NCBI GenBank assembly: GCA_947457975.1
Contig: CANGYC010000115.1
Span: forward strand, 1-7,518
From: Comamonadaceae bacterium
GTDB taxonomy: Bacteria > Pseudomonadota > Gammaproteobacteria > Burkholderiales > Burkholderiaceae_C
Direction of reading: 5' to 3'
Length of the DNA: 7,518 nucleotides
The notes beneath the pieces were generated by a model that worked only from the letters and a program-made list of their open reading frames with translations, was not told the DNA's origin and did no database searches. Positions within the stretch are counted from its first letter, which is position 1. Each line of letters opens with the position of its first letter. This document shows positions 5,108 to 7,518 of the stretch, piece after piece. Both the position numbers and the translations under genes were made by a program.

Positions 5108-7473
5108 CAGAGACCATCCTCGTCAATTGTTCCAGGCGAGCGGCCATGGCCGAGCATTTCTGCAACCCGCATCGGCGTCAGCGGGAACTCACTGATGCGC
5201 ACGCCCCTCGACCACAGTGCGTCTTCGACTGCGCCGACCACCGCGGCCGGCACGGCAATGGTCGAGCATTCACCGACGCCCTTGACCCCCAGCTCATTGA
5301 GCGGCGAAGGCGAGGGCGCAAAAATGACCTGGATGGGCGGTACCTCGGGTGCCGTGGGCAGCAGGTAGTCCCCGAAGTTGGTGTTCAGGGGCTGGCCGTT
5401 CTCGTCATAAGCCATGTGCTCGAACAAGGCATTGCCCAGACCATGCACCACACCACCGACCACCTGACCTTCAGCCAACTGCGGATTAATGATATTGCCG
5501 CTGTCCTGCACCGCCAGGTAGCGCTGGACCTCGATGTGGCCAATCTCCGGGTCCACCTCAACCTCGCAGACATGGCAGGCGCCGGCATAGGTTTGCGCGT
5601 CACATTGAAAGTGCACGGTCTCTTCCAGCCCCGGGTCATCGACCATCGGCAGGACATAGCCGGGCACCCCCTTCATCAACATGGACAACCGAGCCAGCGG
5701 GACGCGGTGCTCCCCGTCCAGACTCAGCACCTCGCCCTGACTCAAGCGCAGCACGCTGATCTCAACGCCCAGCACCGCCGATGCCACCTTGAGCACCTTG
5801 TCGCGCAGATTGCGGGCGGCCTGGTTCGCCGCATTGCCTGCCATGATGGCTTGCCGGCTGGCGAAACCTCCGTGGCCGTAGCCGATCATGGCGGTATCGC
5901 CGGCCAACACCTCGATGGCTTGAGGCCCTAGTCCGAAGTGCGGCGCGCACAACTGTGCCAGCGTGGTCTTCAGGCCCTGTCCCATGGCCAGAGCCCCGGT
6001 GTAGATGGCTACCGTGCCAGAAGGCTGTATCTTCAAGCGCACTGATTCATAGGGTCCCCGCCCGGTCGGCTTGACCGAGTTGGCGAGCGCCCAGCCGCGC
6101 AGACGCCCCCGGCTTTCGGAGGCCTGGCGGCGCGCGGCAAAGCCGGGCAGATCGGCCGCTTCGACCGCACGCGCCTGCAGTGCAGGAAAGTCGCCGGAAT
6201 CGATGGTCAGTGGCAGACCTGCGCGAGACTTCAGGGGCTTGACGTAGGGAATCTTGTCGGCCGGAATCAGGTTTCGCCGTCGGCATTCCACCGGGTCCAT
6301 GCCCAGCTCGCGTGCCAGGCGGTCCAGCAGGCGCTCCATGACAAAGGCGGCCTGCGGATAACCAGCGCCGCGGATGGTCGCCACGGGCACCTTGTTCGTG
6401 TGCACCACCGACACATCCAAGTGGTATGAAGGCAGGATGTAAGGACCGGAGATCGACGAAGCCGCGTTGTACGGCACATTGGTGCCTTGCGGCGTATAGG
6501 CGCCGTGGTCGTGGATCATGGTGCCGCGCAGGCCGCGGATTTTGCCTTCGAGGTCGGCCGCCAGTTGCATCGACCAATACTGGTCGCGCTCCTGCACGGC
6601 CGAGATGAAATGCTCACGCCTGTCTTCGACCCATTTGACTGCCCGACCCAGCTTGCGCGCCAGGGCGGGGATCACCACCTCTTCCGGGTAGATCATGAAT
6701 TTGGCGCCAAACCCACCGCCGACTTCTGGGGTGATCACCCGCAGCCGCTCTTCAGGCTGGCCCAGCATCAACGCCAGGGTGTAGTGCAACTCATGTGCCA
6801 TCTGAGTGGACGACCACACCATCAGGGTATCTGTTGATTTCTCTACCTTTGCCAGTACACCGCGACCCTCCATGGGGTGGCCGGCGCCCCGATGCACCCA
6901 GAAGTCCTCGGTGATCAGCACCTGTGGCTGTGCGAATTCCTCGTCCGTGGGACCGTAGGCCATCACGTAATGCTGCAGGACGTTGGAGGTCAGCTCGGTT
7001 CGCACGGGTGGCGATTCGGGCCGCACCGCCTCGCGGCAGTCGGCCACCACCGGCAAGGACTCGTAACTGACTTGGACCAGGCTGGCCGCGTCTTCGGCCA
7101 CATGCCGGCTACAGGCCACCACCACCGCAATGGCCTCGCCGACAAAAGCCACCTCGTGATCGACCAGCACAAAAGGCGTGGTGTTCTCGGGCAGTGCCGC
7201 CAGCGCAAAGCCCAAGGGCATGCGCCAAGAGGTGAGCTCGCCAAACAAGTCCTGCTTGACATACACCCCGATCACGCCGGGCACCGCGCGGGCCCGCTGG
7301 GTGTCTACAGAGACGATGCGCGCATGAGCCTGCGCGCTGCGTACAAAGCAGGCATGGCAGGCGTCATCGACCGGCACATCATCCAGAAAGCGGGCTTGAC
7401 CGCGCAGCAACTGCTCGTCTTCGACGCGGGGGACGCTCTGCCAGATGCCCGAACTGGGTGGGTTGGCGGTCAT
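5107..7473 (-). CDS. Molybdopterin-binding large subunit L1 (xanthine oxidase / CoxL family, atypical active-site loop)
   Basis: This 788-residue protein is a full-length family member. The N-terminal hammerhead domain spans about 14-145, with VAFVGEAIAV at 108-117. The Mo-cofactor domain follows, with VGGGFGAK at 251-258, MGQGLKTT at 497-504, DSGNIINP at 657-664, and GVGE at 732-735 giving the expected catalytic Glu735. The loop that reads AYxCSFR in CO dehydrogenase and AYRGAGR in form II enzymes reads TIRGAGYPQ at 366-374. Tyr372 thus stands where the form II loop ends in Arg, and no active-site Cys is present. Three Cys near the late domain (624, 633, 636) look unusual for this segment, but no function is evident. 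The start is supported by GGGAGGT 4 bases upstream and by an ATGA overlap with the preceding reading frame. Its stop overlaps the coxG start. No medium or small subunit adjoins it directly, so it either shares those at 1775-936 and 919-1 or uses ones outside the window. Confidence 0.94.
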   Translation of the reverse strand: MTANPPSSGIWQSVPRVEDEQLLRGQARFLDDVPVDDACHACFVRSAQAHARIVSVDTQRARAVPGVIGVYVKQDLFGELTSWRMPLGFALAALPENTTPFVLVDHEVAFVGEAIAVVVACSRHVAEDAASLVQVSYESLPVVADCREAVRPESPPVRTELTSNVLQHYVMAYGPTDEEFAQPQVLITEDFWVHRGAGHPMEGRGVLAKVEKSTDTLMVWSSTQMAHELHYTLALMLGQPEERLRVITPEVGGGFGAKFMIYPEEVVIPALARKLGRAVKWVEDRREHFISAVQERDQYWSMQLAADLEGKIRGLRGTMIHDHGAYTPQGTNVPYNAASSISGPYILPSYHLDVSVVHTNKVPVATIRGAGYPQAAFVMERLLDRLARELGMDPVECRRRNLIPADKIPYVKPLKSRAGLPLTIDSGDFPALQARAVEAADLPGFAARRQASESRGRLRGWALANSVKPTGRGPYESVRLKIQPSGTVAIYTGALAMGQGLKTTLAQLCAPHFGLGPQAIEVLAGDTAMIGYGHGGFASRQAIMAGNAANQAARNLRDKVLKVASAVLGVEISVLRLSQGEVLSLDGEHRVPLARLSMLMKGVPGYVLPMVDDPGLEETVHFQCDAQTYAGACHVCEVEVDPEIGHIEVQRYLAVQDSGNIINPQLAEGQVVGGVVHGLGNALFEHMAYDENGQPLNTNFGDYLLPTAPEVPPIQVIFAPSPSPLNELGVKGVGECSTIAVPAAVVGAVEDALWSRGVRISEFPLTPMRVAEMLGHGRSPGTIDEDGL

Positions 7474-7518
7474 GCGGACCTCCCGCGCTGCACCGCCTCG
7501 ACCGCCTTCAAGGCGGCA
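7470..7518 (-). CDS. 3' end of an unidentified upstream gene (5' part beyond window)
   Basis: One minus-strand frame is open from the right edge and reads ALKAVEAVQRGRSA before a TGA at 7472-7470. That TGA overlaps the large-subunit ATG as ATGA, the same junction type seen between the second large-subunit gene and the medium-subunit gene. This suggests that the operon starts further upstream and that the large-subunit start is translationally coupled. Only about 15 codons are visible, too few to name the product. It could also be a chance open frame. Confidence 0.45.
   Translation of the reverse strand, partial: AALKAVEAVQRGRSA
7478..7484 (-). promoter_or_regulatory. Ribosome binding site of large subunit L1
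   Basis: GGGAGGT on the minus strand lies 4 bases before the ATG at 7473. It sits inside the end of the upstream reading frame and supports this start codon. Confidence 0.75.

Noticed and set aside
1..7473. Operon for true aerobic CO dehydrogenase (form I)
   Set aside because: Both large subunits lack the AYxCSFR loop with its active-site Cys, and the gene order (L-G-L-M-S) differs from coxMSL.
1772..7473. One large subunit split into two genes, or a recent tandem duplication
   Set aside because: Each protein is about 790 residues with both domains and its own catalytic Glu, and the sequences are well diverged along their length.
7502..7516. Palindrome CCGCCTTCAAGGCGG near the right edge
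   Set aside because: It falls in the probable coding end of the upstream gene (Ala-Leu-Lys-Ala codons), where GC-rich codons make such palindromes common. No partner copy was seen in the window.

Overview
The window is high-GC DNA filled by one minus-strand gene cluster for a molybdenum hydroxylase of the xanthine oxidase / aerobic CO-dehydrogenase family. It is read from the right edge to the left edge. GC content, codon use and protein style suggest a proteobacterium, most likely a betaproteobacterium such as a Burkholderiales/Comamonadaceae member. No rRNA or other marker is present, so this is inference only.

Layout in transcription order: (a) 7518-7470, the last codons of an unidentified upstream gene; (b) 7473-5107, a full-length molybdopterin-binding large subunit (L1); (c) 5107-4349, a stand-alone CoxG-type SRPBCC protein with a C-terminal amphipathic segment; (d) 4348-4148, the only real intergenic gap, rich in inverted repeats; (e) 4147-1772, a second, divergent full-length large subunit (L2); (f) 1775-936, the FAD-binding medium subunit (M); (g) 919 to the left edge, the [2Fe-2S] small subunit (S), which continues through an Ala/Pro-rich linker into a second CoxG-like SRPBCC domain and runs out of the window. 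Junctions are ATGA or TGATG overlaps, or a 16-base gap, except at the 201-base gap. This indicates tight translational coupling.

The genes supply everything for an electron chain Mo cofactor (L) -> two [2Fe-2S] clusters (S) -> FAD (M), plus CoxG-type proteins thought to link such enzymes to the membrane and quinone pool. Neither large subunit has the AYxCSFR active-site loop of true (form I) CO dehydrogenase, so the substrate is probably an organic compound and is unknown. The unusual points are the S-CoxG fusion, the presence of two CoxG domains, and the presence of two intact but different large subunits with only one visible S and one visible M. No mobile element, CRISPR array, tRNA or rRNA was seen, and no plus-strand gene is credible.
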